A stretch of 64,000 nucleotides of DNA from Gemmatimonadetes bacterium 2013_60CM_65_52 (GTDB taxonomy: Bacteria; Gemmatimonadota; Gemmatimonadetes; Gemmatimonadales; Gemmatimonadaceae). Positions 52,489 through 60,859 of the stretch are shown piece after piece. The position numbers and the translations under genes are program-made. Numbering within the stretch: the first letter of the stretch is position 1; every line of letters starts with the position of its first letter. Location of the stretch: NCBI GenBank assembly GCA_002215645.1, contig NGFI01000013.1, positions 161,573 through 225,572 of the forward strand, written 5' to 3'. The notes under the pieces were generated by a model, which was not told where the DNA came from, searched no databases, and worked only from the letters and a program-made list of their open reading frames with translations.

Positions 52489-53480
52489 GGATCGTCGAGC
52501 GCGCGCTGCGCATTCCACTCATGGGCAAGGTTGCGGGCGCGAACCTCCTGATCGTCGTCTCCGCCGTGGTCGGCGTCGGCATGGAGCGGCGGATGAACAT
52601 GCCGGGCAGCGCGGTGTCCATTCTGGGTGTGGCGCTCGCGCTCAGCCTGATCGTCAATCTGGCACTCGTGTATGTCGCGCTTCGGCCGCTCGATGATCTC
52701 GAAGACACAGCGCGACGCCTCGCGACGGGCGACGACGGCGCGCGCGTACCGCCAAGCATTCTGGCGGATCGCGACATCGCGCGCGTGGGCGAGACGCTGA
52801 ACGACCTGCTCGACCGCCTCGCGGAGGACCGCGCACGCGAACGGCGCCTCGCTGCGCAGGTGATCAGCGCGCAGGACGAGGAACGGGCACGAGTCGCGCG
52901 CGAGCTCCACGATTCCACGGCGCAGATTCTCACCGCCGTGATGCTGCAGCTCCACGCCGCCGCGCGTGAGAGCACCACCGATCCCCTGAACGCGCGCATC
53001 GCCACGCTTCGCGAGCTCGCGGGGGAAGCGCTCGAGGAGGTGCGGTCGCTCTCGCACACCATGCATCCCCGCGTGTTGGACGACCTCGGACTCGCTGCGG
53101 CCCTCGAATGGCTCGCGCGACAGACGCGAGATCAGGCGCCATTGGACGTGCACGTTGCAACCGCGGAGATCGAGCCCCCGCTCCCGGCGACCGTCGCCGC
53201 CGCGCTCTATCGCATCGCACAGGAGGCCATACGCAACGTGGTGCGGCACAGCCAGGCGCGGCACCTCGACGTACGGCTTCGCCGCGACGGCAAGCAGGTC
53301 GTGCTGGAGATCTCCGACGATGGACGCGGCTTCGACGTGGCCCGCGCCGAGCAGCGGCGGCCGGGTATGGGGTTATTCTCCATGCGTGAGCGTGTGACGC
53401 TCGTCAATGGACGGCTGGACGTCCGCAGCCGGCCGGGCGACGGCACGACGATCGTGGCGACGGTGCCACTCGGGACCTGA
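52485..53480 (+). CDS. NarL/UhpB-type sensor histidine kinase
   Basis: 331 residues from an apparent CTG start (319 from the ATG at 52521). The N-terminus (RIPLMGKVAGANLLIVV) and a second hydrophobic segment (VSILGVALALSLIVNLALVY) give two membrane helices, then HAMP (about 70-115), HisKA_3 with the phospho-His in ERARVARELHDSTAQ, and HATPase (ISDDGRGFD, GMGLFSMRERV). The start overlaps the DAO gene stop (CTGA) behind a GGAGG. The cognate regulator is immediately downstream. Confidence 0.9.
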   Translation: MRIVERALRIPLMGKVAGANLLIVVSAVVGVGMERRMNMPGSAVSILGVALALSLIVNLALVYVALRPLDDLEDTARRLATGDDGARVPPSILADRDIARVGETLNDLLDRLAEDRARERRLAAQVISAQDEERARVARELHDSTAQILTAVMLQLHAAARESTTDPLNARIATLRELAGEALEEVRSLSHTMHPRVLDDLGLAAALEWLARQTRDQAPLDVHVATAEIEPPLPATVAAALYRIAQEAIRNVVRHSQARHLDVRLRRDGKQVVLEISDDGRGFDVARAEQRRPGMGLFSMRERVTLVNGRLDVRSRPGDGTTIVATVPLGT

Positions 53481-53489
53481 GAATCGACG

Positions 53490-54152
53490 ATGAACATTCG
53501 CGTTGTGCTCGTAGACGACCACGCCATCGTGCGCACCGGACTTCGAGCCGTGTTGAGTGCCGCTCCCGACATCGAGGTGGTGGGTGAGGCGTCGGGCGGA
53601 CACGAGGCCGTGGAGCTCGTCTCGCGCACGCCGGCGGACGTCGTCGTCATGGACCTCTCCATGAGCGCGGGCGACGGACTCATGGCGACGCGCGCCATCA
53701 CCGGCCGCTCGAACCGTGCGCCGAACGTGCTCGTCCTCACGATGCACTCCGAGGAAGCCTATCTCGAGGCAGCGCTGGAGGCGGGAGCATCCGGCTACCT
53801 CGTGAAGAGCACCGCGGATCGCGAGCTCGTGGAAGCCGTGCGCGCGGTTGCGCGCGGCGAAGAATGGGTCCAGCCGTCCGCCGCCGGCGTACTCGCGCGA
53901 GGTGTGCGACGCCGCGAGGAGCAGGCCTCCGATCGTGCGCGCTACGAACGTCTCACCGACCGCGAGCGCGCCGTGATGCGCCTCATCGCCGAGGGCTACA
54001 CCGCGCCTGAAATCGGCGAGCAGCTCGCGATCAGTCCCAAGACCGTAGACACCTACAAGCAGCGCATCAACGACAAGCTGGGCCTCACGCACCGCGCCGA
54101 TTACGTGAAGCTTGCCCTCAAGCTCGGATTGCTTCAGTCTCCCATCGCGTGA
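53490..54152 (+). CDS. NarL/LuxR-family response regulator
   Basis: 220 residues: receiver (1-125, VVLVDDHAIV, acceptor Asp in VVVMDLSMSAGDG; the usual MP is MS here) and LuxR-type helix-turn-helix (about 150-215, LTDRERAVMRLIAEGYTAPE and SPKTVDTYKQRI). It is 9 bases after the kinase stop and overlaps the next gene as GTGA. It forms a two-component pair with the kinase before it and may control the following oxidoreductase gene. Confidence 0.94.
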   Translation: MNIRVVLVDDHAIVRTGLRAVLSAAPDIEVVGEASGGHEAVELVSRTPADVVVMDLSMSAGDGLMATRAITGRSNRAPNVLVLTMHSEEAYLEAALEAGASGYLVKSTADRELVEAVRAVARGEEWVQPSAAGVLARGVRRREEQASDRARYERLTDRERAVMRLIAEGYTAPEIGEQLAISPKTVDTYKQRINDKLGLTHRADYVKLALKLGLLQSPIA

Positions 54153-55219
54153 CTCTCTCAAACAGATCCAACTCCGGGCGCACGCTCGACGTGGGCCTCA
54201 TCGGCTTCGGACTTGGCGGCGCCACGTTTCACGCACCGTTCATCTCGAGGACGCCGGGCCTCCGCCTCGCATCCATCGTGACGTCCAATCCGGAGCGGAG
54301 GCGGATCGCGAGCGCCGAATACCGCGACACGCAGATTCTCGCTGACGTTGATGCCCTGTTCGACACGAAGCCGGATCTCGTCGCCATCAGCACGCCCAAC
54401 GTCACGCACTATCCGTTGGCGCGACACGCGCTGGAGTCGGGCGCGCACGTGGTGGTGGACAAGCCGTTCGCAGCCACGTCCGCACAGGCACGCGAGATCG
54501 CAGAGCTTGCGCAACGGGTCGGCAAACTTGCCATTCCGTTTCAGAATCGCCGATGGGACGGCGACTATCTGACGCTGCGCTCGCTCATCGCTGACGGAAA
54601 GCTCGGTGACGTGCACCGGTTCGAGTCACGCTTCGACCGCTGGCGTCCCGCGCGAAAACCGGGTTGGTGCCTGGTCGATGCCGCGGAGCGCGCGGAGGAC
54701 GTGCTCCACGACCTGCATACGCACCTCATCGATCAGGCATTGCAGCTTTTCGGTCCGGTCACGCACGTCTACGCCGAAGTGCGCCGCATCGATCCGCACG
54801 TCGTCGTCGCCGACGATGCGCTGCTCGCGCTCACACACGCCGGTGGTGCTCACACGCTGCTGGAATCGACGATGTCCGCGGCCGTGCCGGGCCCGCGCTA
54901 CCACGTCTATGGCACGAAGGGAGCGTATCTCAAGCACGGTGTGGACGTGCAGGAGGCATCGCTCAAGGCCGGCGCCCGCCCCGGCGACGCCGGTTACGGC
55001 GAGGAGCCCGAGGACGCCTGGGGCACGCTCGGAACCGGCGAGACGCAGCAGCGCGTGCGCACGCACGTGGGCGACTACTCGCCATTCTACCGCCAGGTGG
55101 CACGCGCGATTCTCGACGATGCGCCGCCACCGGTGCTCGTCCCCGAAGTCGTCGCCGGGCTCCAGATCATCGAAGCCGCATTCCGGTCGAGTGCGGCACG
55201 GCACGTCATCGCGTTGTAG
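54149..55219 (+). CDS. Gfo/Idh/MocA-family NAD(P)-dependent oxidoreductase
   Basis: 356 residues. Rossmann motif DVGLIGFGLGGATFHAPF is followed by STPNVTHYPLARHALESG and VDKPFA, and the C-terminal domain has HDLHTHLIDQALQLFGPV. Relatives act on inositol, glucose or similar sugars. The GTG at 54149 overlaps the response regulator stop, so expression is coupled to the two-component pair. It may be a target or a metabolic sensor; that is inference. Confidence 0.9.
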   Translation: MTLSNRSNSGRTLDVGLIGFGLGGATFHAPFISRTPGLRLASIVTSNPERRRIASAEYRDTQILADVDALFDTKPDLVAISTPNVTHYPLARHALESGAHVVVDKPFAATSAQAREIAELAQRVGKLAIPFQNRRWDGDYLTLRSLIADGKLGDVHRFESRFDRWRPARKPGWCLVDAAERAEDVLHDLHTHLIDQALQLFGPVTHVYAEVRRIDPHVVVADDALLALTHAGGAHTLLESTMSAAVPGPRYHVYGTKGAYLKHGVDVQEASLKAGARPGDAGYGEEPEDAWGTLGTGETQQRVRTHVGDYSPFYRQVARAILDDAPPPVLVPEVVAGLQIIEAAFRSSAARHVIAL

Positions 55220-55292
55220 GAGCGGCCACCAAGCGCTTTTCGCACAGGCTGCGTAATCTTCAGGCAGCGACTCTTCAGACAAGGTGACGACC

Positions 55293-56312
55293 ATGCGCCC
55301 CATCTCCGCAGCGCTCGTGTTCTCCCTCGTGCTTGCCGCCGGTGCGCCTGCCCAGGCGCAAAAGCAGGCGGGCATGCTCTCCGAGCCGAAGACCTGGGCC
55401 ACACCGTGGGACAAGACCCGCCCGCGTGATCCCTTCGTCGATCGGACCGGCCACGTGTGGTTCGTGGGGCAGGTGGGAAATTATGTCGCCAACCTCGATC
55501 CGAAGACCGGCGAGTTCAAGCGCTACACCATCGAGCCGGGCACCAATCCACACAACCTCGTCGTGGATGCGAAGGGCATGGTGTGGTTCACCGGCAACAA
55601 CAATGGCCGCATCGTCAAACTGGATCCGGCCACGGGCAAGCTGACCACGTTCATGATGCCCGACAGCACCGTCCGCGACCCGCACACGATGACGTTCGAC
55701 CGGCACGGAGACGCATGGTTCACGGCGCAGAACGCGGGCGTCGTCGGCAAGCTGACGACCGCGGACGGAAAGATTCATCTCTGGAGAATGGAAAAGGGGT
55801 CGCGGCCCTATGGCATCTGGATCGACTCCCACGACCGCCCGTGGTTCGACCTGTTCGGCACCAACAAGATCGGCAGCATCGATCCGGCGACGATGGAATT
55901 CCGCGCAGTCACGCTTCCGAACGATCGTACGCGACCCCGCCGGATCGCGATCACGAGCGACGACATCATCTGGTATGGCGATTACACGCGCGGATTCCTT
56001 GGCCGCCTCGATCCGAAGACCGGCGGCACCGAGGAGTTTGCGTTGCCGTCCGGCCCGGCATCGCTGCCCTATGCCATGACCGTGGACGACCGCGGCCGCA
56101 TCTGGCTCGCCGAGACCGGCGTGCAGCCAAACCGTCTCGTGGCATTCGATCCGTCCAAGGGCGCGTTCACCGAGATCGTCCCCATTGCGGCCGACGGCGC
56201 TAACGCGATTCGCCACATGGTCTTCGACAAGAGCTCGCGCCAGATCTGGTTCGGTGGCGATGCGAACATGATCGGCCGGGTCCAGGTCTCGGCCGCGCCG
56301 CTCGTTCCATGA
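55293..56312 (+). CDS. Secreted seven-bladed beta-propeller (Vgb/streptogramin-lyase-like)
   Basis: 339 residues with a signal peptide (ISAALVFSLVLAAGAPAQA, then Q). Seven W-F/Y repeats can be counted, among them GHVWFVG, GMVWFTG, GDAWFTA, RPWFDL, IIWYGD, RIWLAE and QIWFGG, each followed by a GxxxLDP-type turn. This is the virginiamycin B lyase fold, but most such proteins are not lyases. The ATG at 55293 is in frame with a GTG at 55284. It could serve sugar- or cofactor-related chemistry in the periplasm. The 73-base gap upstream shows no gene. Confidence 0.85.
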   Translation: MRPISAALVFSLVLAAGAPAQAQKQAGMLSEPKTWATPWDKTRPRDPFVDRTGHVWFVGQVGNYVANLDPKTGEFKRYTIEPGTNPHNLVVDAKGMVWFTGNNNGRIVKLDPATGKLTTFMMPDSTVRDPHTMTFDRHGDAWFTAQNAGVVGKLTTADGKIHLWRMEKGSRPYGIWIDSHDRPWFDLFGTNKIGSIDPATMEFRAVTLPNDRTRPRRIAITSDDIIWYGDYTRGFLGRLDPKTGGTEEFALPSGPASLPYAMTVDDRGRIWLAETGVQPNRLVAFDPSKGAFTEIVPIAADGANAIRHMVFDKSSRQIWFGGDANMIGRVQVSAAPLVP

Positions 56313-56340
56313 ACAGCTAAGAGCAGTATTGAAGACCAGT

Positions 56341-56375
56341 ACCCGGTACCCGGCACTCGGTAATACGTATCCGGT
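56341..56375. repeat. Five 7-base degenerate direct repeats
   Basis: Units ACCCGGT, ACCCGGC, ACTCGGT, AATACGT and ATCCGGT follow one another without gaps (56341-56375). They lie in the 258-base gap before the export operon and are unlike the surrounding sequence. It is either a small minisatellite or a cluster of regulator sites. Confidence 0.5.
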
Positions 56376-56395
56376 ACACGACGTTTCAGAGTCAG

Positions 56396-56432
56396 CGTCG
56401 GACGTCCGAACTCCGGATTCAGCCGTCCGACG
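56396..56432. other. 9-bp perfect inverted repeat and 12-base palindrome
   Basis: CGTCGGACG (56396-56404) pairs with CGTCCGACG (56424-56432) across 19 bases. The palindrome TCGGACGTCCGA (56398-56409) overlaps its left arm. A further repeat TCGGAT/ATCCGA sits at 56468-56473 and 56481-56486. This is a structured or operator-rich leader upstream of the MacA-like gene. Confidence 0.5.
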
Positions 56433-56570
56433 TCGCATCGCCGCATGGGCGTCGGCGGCGGAGAGTCTCGGATTGGTGACATCCGATCCAGGGTGCCTGC
56501 CGTACACCCGATGCGTGCAAGTACTTAAACTCTCGCGGCGGCTACGCGGCACGGGTACATTCCGCACCCC

Positions 56571-57806
56571 ATGACCGCGCCCGCCGACCTCTCCCGACTT
56601 CGTATCAATCGCGACTCTCCCACGTCTCCCGAGCGACGTGCGCTGGGTCGGAATCTCATTCTCTTCGCCGTCGCGGTGATCGTCATCGCCGTGGGCTTCT
56701 TCATCGTCCGCGCCCGCAACGTACCCACCGTGCAGGTCGTCACCGCGAGCACCACGGCGGATGGAGGCGTCTCGGTCGGCAGCACGAGCGTCACCGCGAA
56801 CGGCTACGTGGTGGCACGCACCAAAGCCTCCGTATCCGCCAAGATTGCCGGACGACTCGCCTATCTCGGCGTCAGCGAAGGATCGAACGTGCGACAAGGC
56901 GACGTCATCGCCCGGCTCGACAACGCCGATTACCAGGCGGCCGTCTTACAGGCGCAGGCCAACATCGCATCGGCCGAAGCAAATGCCATCGAGGCGCGCG
57001 CCGATCGCGACCAGCTCGCGAAGGAGGCGAGCCGCGTGCGCGACATCCGCGCCAGGAACGCGAATCTCATCTCGCAGCAGGATCTCGACCTTGCCACCAG
57101 CAGATTGGCGCAAGCCGAGGCGCGGCTCAATTCGGCGGAGGCTCGGCGGCGTTCGGCCGATGCCGCACTGAGCATGGCGCAGGCGAACTTCGACAACACC
57201 ATCATACGGGCTCCGTTCTCAGGTACGGTCCTGCGAAAGGACGCCGAGGTAGGTGAGGTCGTCGCACCGTCGGTGGGAGGCGGGCTCACGCGAGGCGCGG
57301 TGGTGACGTTGGCCGATCTCTCCACGCTCGAGGTGGAGGTGGACGTCAACGAAGCGTACATCGCACGGGTCCACGGAGCGGCACCCGCGCGGATCACGCT
57401 TGACGCATATCCCGATACGGCATTTCGTGGTGTCGTCCGCCAGGTCGTGCCGACGGCCGACCGGCAGCGCGCCACCGTGCAAGTGAAAGTGTCCATCCTG
57501 GACCACGATCCGCGCATTCTGCCGGAGATGGGTGCAAAAGTCGATTTCCTCCAGTCGGATTCGGCACAGGGAGCGCGCGCACCAGTCCGTTCGGTGATTC
57601 GACTCCCGGCCGCCGCGGTGAAGAACGACTCGGGCGCGAGCGTCGTATGGGTGGTGCGGGACGGAACGCTGCTGCGTCGTCCCGTGCAGACGGGACCGGT
57701 GAGCGCGGGCTTTCTCGAGGTCCGCAGTGGTCTCAGTGGCGGCGAGCAACTGATGGTGAGTGGTGTCGACGTGCCGAAGGACGGAATGAAGGTCAAGGTG
57801 CAGTAG
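56571..57806 (+). CDS. MacA/HlyD-type periplasmic adaptor protein
   Basis: 411 residues. One N-terminal transmembrane helix (LILFAVAVIVIAVGFFIV) anchors a periplasmic adaptor. The lipoyl-like halves are VSAKIAGRLAYLGVSEGSNV and FDNTIIRAPFSGTVLRKDAE, flanking a long helical hairpin (about 120-205), followed by a beta-barrel and a membrane-proximal domain. It would link the two inner-membrane permeases downstream to an outer-membrane channel, which is not in the window. The ATG at 56571 gives a normal N-terminus. Confidence 0.93.
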   Translation: MTAPADLSRLRINRDSPTSPERRALGRNLILFAVAVIVIAVGFFIVRARNVPTVQVVTASTTADGGVSVGSTSVTANGYVVARTKASVSAKIAGRLAYLGVSEGSNVRQGDVIARLDNADYQAAVLQAQANIASAEANAIEARADRDQLAKEASRVRDIRARNANLISQQDLDLATSRLAQAEARLNSAEARRRSADAALSMAQANFDNTIIRAPFSGTVLRKDAEVGEVVAPSVGGGLTRGAVVTLADLSTLEVEVDVNEAYIARVHGAAPARITLDAYPDTAFRGVVRQVVPTADRQRATVQVKVSILDHDPRILPEMGAKVDFLQSDSAQGARAPVRSVIRLPAAAVKNDSGASVVWVVRDGTLLRRPVQTGPVSAGFLEVRSGLSGGEQLMVSGVDVPKDGMKVKVQ

Positions 57807-57867
57807 CGCAGTCAGTGCGGCGCGGCGATGCTCATCGCGGCCGTCATCCTCAACTCGTGCATCTCAC

Positions 57868-58557
57868 ATGGCGCTCGTAGAGATTCGTGACGTCTTCAAG
57901 TCGTTCAAGCGGGAAGCGCAGACGGTCGATGTCTATACCGGTCTCACCATCGACTTCGAGGAAGGCAGTTACACCGCGCTGATGGGGCCGTCTGGATCCG
58001 GCAAGTCGACGCTTCTCAACCTCGTGGCGGGGCTCGACAAGCCCACGAGCGGCACGGTAACCGTCGGCGGCGCGACCGTGAGCTCGATGTCGCCGTCACA
58101 GCTCGCTGACTGGCGTGCGAGGACGATCGGCTTCGTGTTCCAGTCGTACAATCTGCTGCCTGTGCTCACCGCGCAGCAGAATGTCGAGCTGCCGCTGCTG
58201 CTGACGAATCTCAGCCGGAAGGAGCGGGCGGATCGCACGGCGCTCGCGCTTGGCGTGGTCGGCCTTTCGGACCGGCTCGACCACTATCCGCGTCAGCTCT
58301 CGGGCGGGCAGGAGCAACGCGTCGCCATCGCACGCGCCATCGTCGCGGACCCCACACTCATTCTGCTCGACGAGCCCACCGGACAGCTCGACGCAAAGAG
58401 CTCGGAGGAAGTGCTCGAGCTGCTGCGGCGCCTGAACAAGGAATTCCGCAAGACCATCATGATGGTCACGCACGATGCGAAGGCGGCGGACCACGCCAGC
58501 ACGGTGCTCCACCTCGAGAAAGGCGTGTTGCTCGAGCGCGCGGGTGTCGCGACATGA
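57868..58557 (+). CDS. ABC transporter ATPase (MacB/LolD-like)
   Basis: 229-residue nucleotide-binding subunit. Walker A GPSGSGKST, Q-loop FVFQSYNLLPVLT, signature LSGGQEQR, Walker B LILLDEPTGQLD and the H-loop MMVTHD are all present. Such ATPases drive MacB-type export or lipoprotein release. It is 61 bases after the adaptor gene and overlaps the first permease as ATGA. Confidence 0.95.
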   Translation: MALVEIRDVFKSFKREAQTVDVYTGLTIDFEEGSYTALMGPSGSGKSTLLNLVAGLDKPTSGTVTVGGATVSSMSPSQLADWRARTIGFVFQSYNLLPVLTAQQNVELPLLLTNLSRKERADRTALALGVVGLSDRLDHYPRQLSGGQEQRVAIARAIVADPTLILLDEPTGQLDAKSSEEVLELLRRLNKEFRKTIMMVTHDAKAADHASTVLHLEKGVLLERAGVAT

Positions 58558-59696
58558 AATTCCTTCCGCTCGTCATCGCCAATCTCGGGCGACACAAGCT
58601 GCGCACGATCCTGACCATCACGAGCGTTGCGCTCGCGCTGTTCCTGTTCGCGTCGCTACGGACAGTCGGCACCACGCTCGACGCGGGATCCCAGGCGAGC
58701 AGCGCGCAACGAATCATCACGCAGAACTCCACCGCGTTCGTCATCCCGCTGCCGATGAGCTATGCCAATCGGCTCGCGTCCGTGCCGCACGTGACGGAGG
58801 TGACGTGGGCGAACTGGTTCGGTGGCAAGTACGGCGACGGCAAGAAATTCTTCGCGCAGTTCGCCGTGGATCCCGCGTCGTACTTGAAGATGTATCCCGA
58901 GTTCCTGATCCCGGAGGAGCAGAAACAGGCGTTCCTGAAGGAGCGCTCGGCCGCCATCGTGGGTGAGGGCCTCATTCGCGCGTTCGGGTGGAAGGTCGGC
59001 CAGAACGTCACGATGCAGGGCACCATCTTTCCCGGAGACTGGACCTTCACGATCCGCGGCATCTATCGCCCGACGCTGAAGGAGTACGGCGACGACTCAT
59101 TCATGTTCCACTATGACTATCTGTACGAGAAGTATCCCGACCGCGTCACGCCGGGATGGTACATCATGAAGATCGACGATCCCAACGTCGCGCCGCAGGT
59201 GGCAAAGACGATCGACGATCAGTTCCGGAATTCGAGCGCGCCCACGAAGACCGGTACCGAGAAGGCATTTGCCGCCGGGTTCGCCAGCATGTGGGGGAAC
59301 GTCAAGTTGCTCATGAGCACCATCGGCATGGCCGTCGTCTTCGCGATTCTGCTCGTGAGCGCGAACGCCATGATGATGAACCAGCGCGAGCGCACGGCCG
59401 AAGTGGCCGTGATGAAGACGGTCGGATTCTCCGACCGCCGAATCTTTGGACTCGTCATCACCGAGGCGGCGACGATCGCGCTCACCGGAGCAATCCTTGG
59501 CCTCGGCGCGGCGATTCTGCTGCCCACCGTGACCGGCTTTGGCGACGGAGGCTTCCTGCCGGGCTTTCACGTGACCACAGGTACGGCACTGGTCGGTGGT
59601 GTCGTCGCGGTGGTGCTCGCCATTGCGAGCGGCATCTTTCCCGCTTGGCAGGCGGCCAGACTGCCCGTGGTGCAGGCGCTGCGGAGAGTCGAATGA
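58554..59696 (+). CDS. MacB/FtsX-type ABC permease 1
   Basis: 380 residues with an N-terminal membrane helix (TILTITSVALALFLFASL), a large periplasmic domain (about 40-260), and three C-terminal helices (FtsX domain, ANAMMMNQRERTAEVAVMKTVGF). It ends with LPVVQALRRVE, typical of this family. It overlaps both neighbours by 4 bases. With permease 2 it would form a heterodimer. Confidence 0.93.
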   Translation: MKFLPLVIANLGRHKLRTILTITSVALALFLFASLRTVGTTLDAGSQASSAQRIITQNSTAFVIPLPMSYANRLASVPHVTEVTWANWFGGKYGDGKKFFAQFAVDPASYLKMYPEFLIPEEQKQAFLKERSAAIVGEGLIRAFGWKVGQNVTMQGTIFPGDWTFTIRGIYRPTLKEYGDDSFMFHYDYLYEKYPDRVTPGWYIMKIDDPNVAPQVAKTIDDQFRNSSAPTKTGTEKAFAAGFASMWGNVKLLMSTIGMAVVFAILLVSANAMMMNQRERTAEVAVMKTVGFSDRRIFGLVITEAATIALTGAILGLGAAILLPTVTGFGDGGFLPGFHVTTGTALVGGVVAVVLAIASGIFPAWQAARLPVVQALRRVE

Positions 59697-60859
59697 AGAT
59701 CCCGCTCATCTACAACATCAGGAGCGTGATTCAGCGCCCGGTGTCCACGACGCTTACCGCGCTCGGCATCGGGCTTGTCGTTGCCGTATTTGTCGCCATG
59801 CTCGCGTTGGCGAACGGGTTCGTGGCGGCGCTCGTCAAGACGGGGTCGCCCGACAACGTGTTGCTGCTGCGCCGCGGCGCGGACAGTGAGCTGTCCAGCG
59901 GCATACCGCGCGACGCGATCAGCATCATCAGCGCGTTGCCGCATATTGCCATCGGAGCCGACGGCCGTCCGCTGCTGAGCCCCGAGACCTATATGGTGAT
60001 CAACCTGCGACGTCCCGGCTTCGACGAATTCGCCGTCGCCAACGTCGTGGCGCGCGGCGTTTCGGACAAGGCATTCGAGGTGCGACGCAACATCAAGGTC
60101 GTCGAGGGACGGCGCTTCGCGTCCGGCCAGAGCGAGATCTGCGTCGGGTCGAAGCTGAAAGGGCGCTTCGCCAACGTGAACGTAGGTAACGTCCTGCGGT
60201 TCTCGAACCGCGACTGGAAGGTGGTGTGCCGCTTCACCGCCGACGGCTCGAGCTTCGAGTCGGAGATCTGGGGCGAGAACGAGCAGTTCCAGAACGTGTT
60301 CCGGCAGACCGCCTTTCAGGATGTCGCATTCCGGCTGAAGGATGCCGGCGGATTCGAGGAGGCAAAACGCGCCTTGCTGGCGGACCAGCGGCTTCAGGTC
60401 GACGCACACCGCGAATCCGAGTTCTATGCGAGCCAGTCCCAACTGCTCGGAAACATTCTCCGGTTCCTCGCGATCATGATCACCAGCATCATGGCCGTGG
60501 GTGCGGTGTTCGGAGCCGTCAACACGATGTTCGCTGCCGTCAGCTCGCGCACCTCGGAAATCGCCGTGCTGCTGACGCTCGGATTTCACCCGCGAAGCGT
60601 GCTCGCGAGCTTCCTCGTGGAATCGGCTGTCATCGCGTTCATCGGCGGCGTCATCGGGTGTATCCTCGCTCTGCCCATCAACGGCGTGGTGACGAGCACC
60701 ACCAACTGGGCGAGCTTCAGCGAGATCGCGTTCGCGTTCAGGGTCACGCCGGGTCTCTTGTTGGCCGGAATCGTGTTTTCGGTCGTCATGGGCATCGTGG
60801 GTGGATTTTTCCCCGCGCGCAGGGCGTCGCGACTGCCGGTCGTGCAGGCGCTGCGCTGA
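59693..60859 (+). CDS. MacB/FtsX-type ABC permease 2
   Basis: 388 residues, same layout: N-terminal helix (LTALGIGLVVAVFVAMLAL), periplasmic domain, and three C-terminal helices with SSRTSEIAVLLTLGF and GGFFPARRASRLPVVQALR. The ATG at 59693 overlaps the first permease stop as ATGA. A longer open frame upstream is a shadow. Two unlike permeases suggest a heterodimeric transporter. Confidence 0.93.
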   Translation: MKIPLIYNIRSVIQRPVSTTLTALGIGLVVAVFVAMLALANGFVAALVKTGSPDNVLLLRRGADSELSSGIPRDAISIISALPHIAIGADGRPLLSPETYMVINLRRPGFDEFAVANVVARGVSDKAFEVRRNIKVVEGRRFASGQSEICVGSKLKGRFANVNVGNVLRFSNRDWKVVCRFTADGSSFESEIWGENEQFQNVFRQTAFQDVAFRLKDAGGFEEAKRALLADQRLQVDAHRESEFYASQSQLLGNILRFLAIMITSIMAVGAVFGAVNTMFAAVSSRTSEIAVLLTLGFHPRSVLASFLVESAVIAFIGGVIGCILALPINGVVTSTTNWASFSEIAFAFRVTPGLLLAGIVFSVVMGIVGGFFPARRASRLPVVQALR

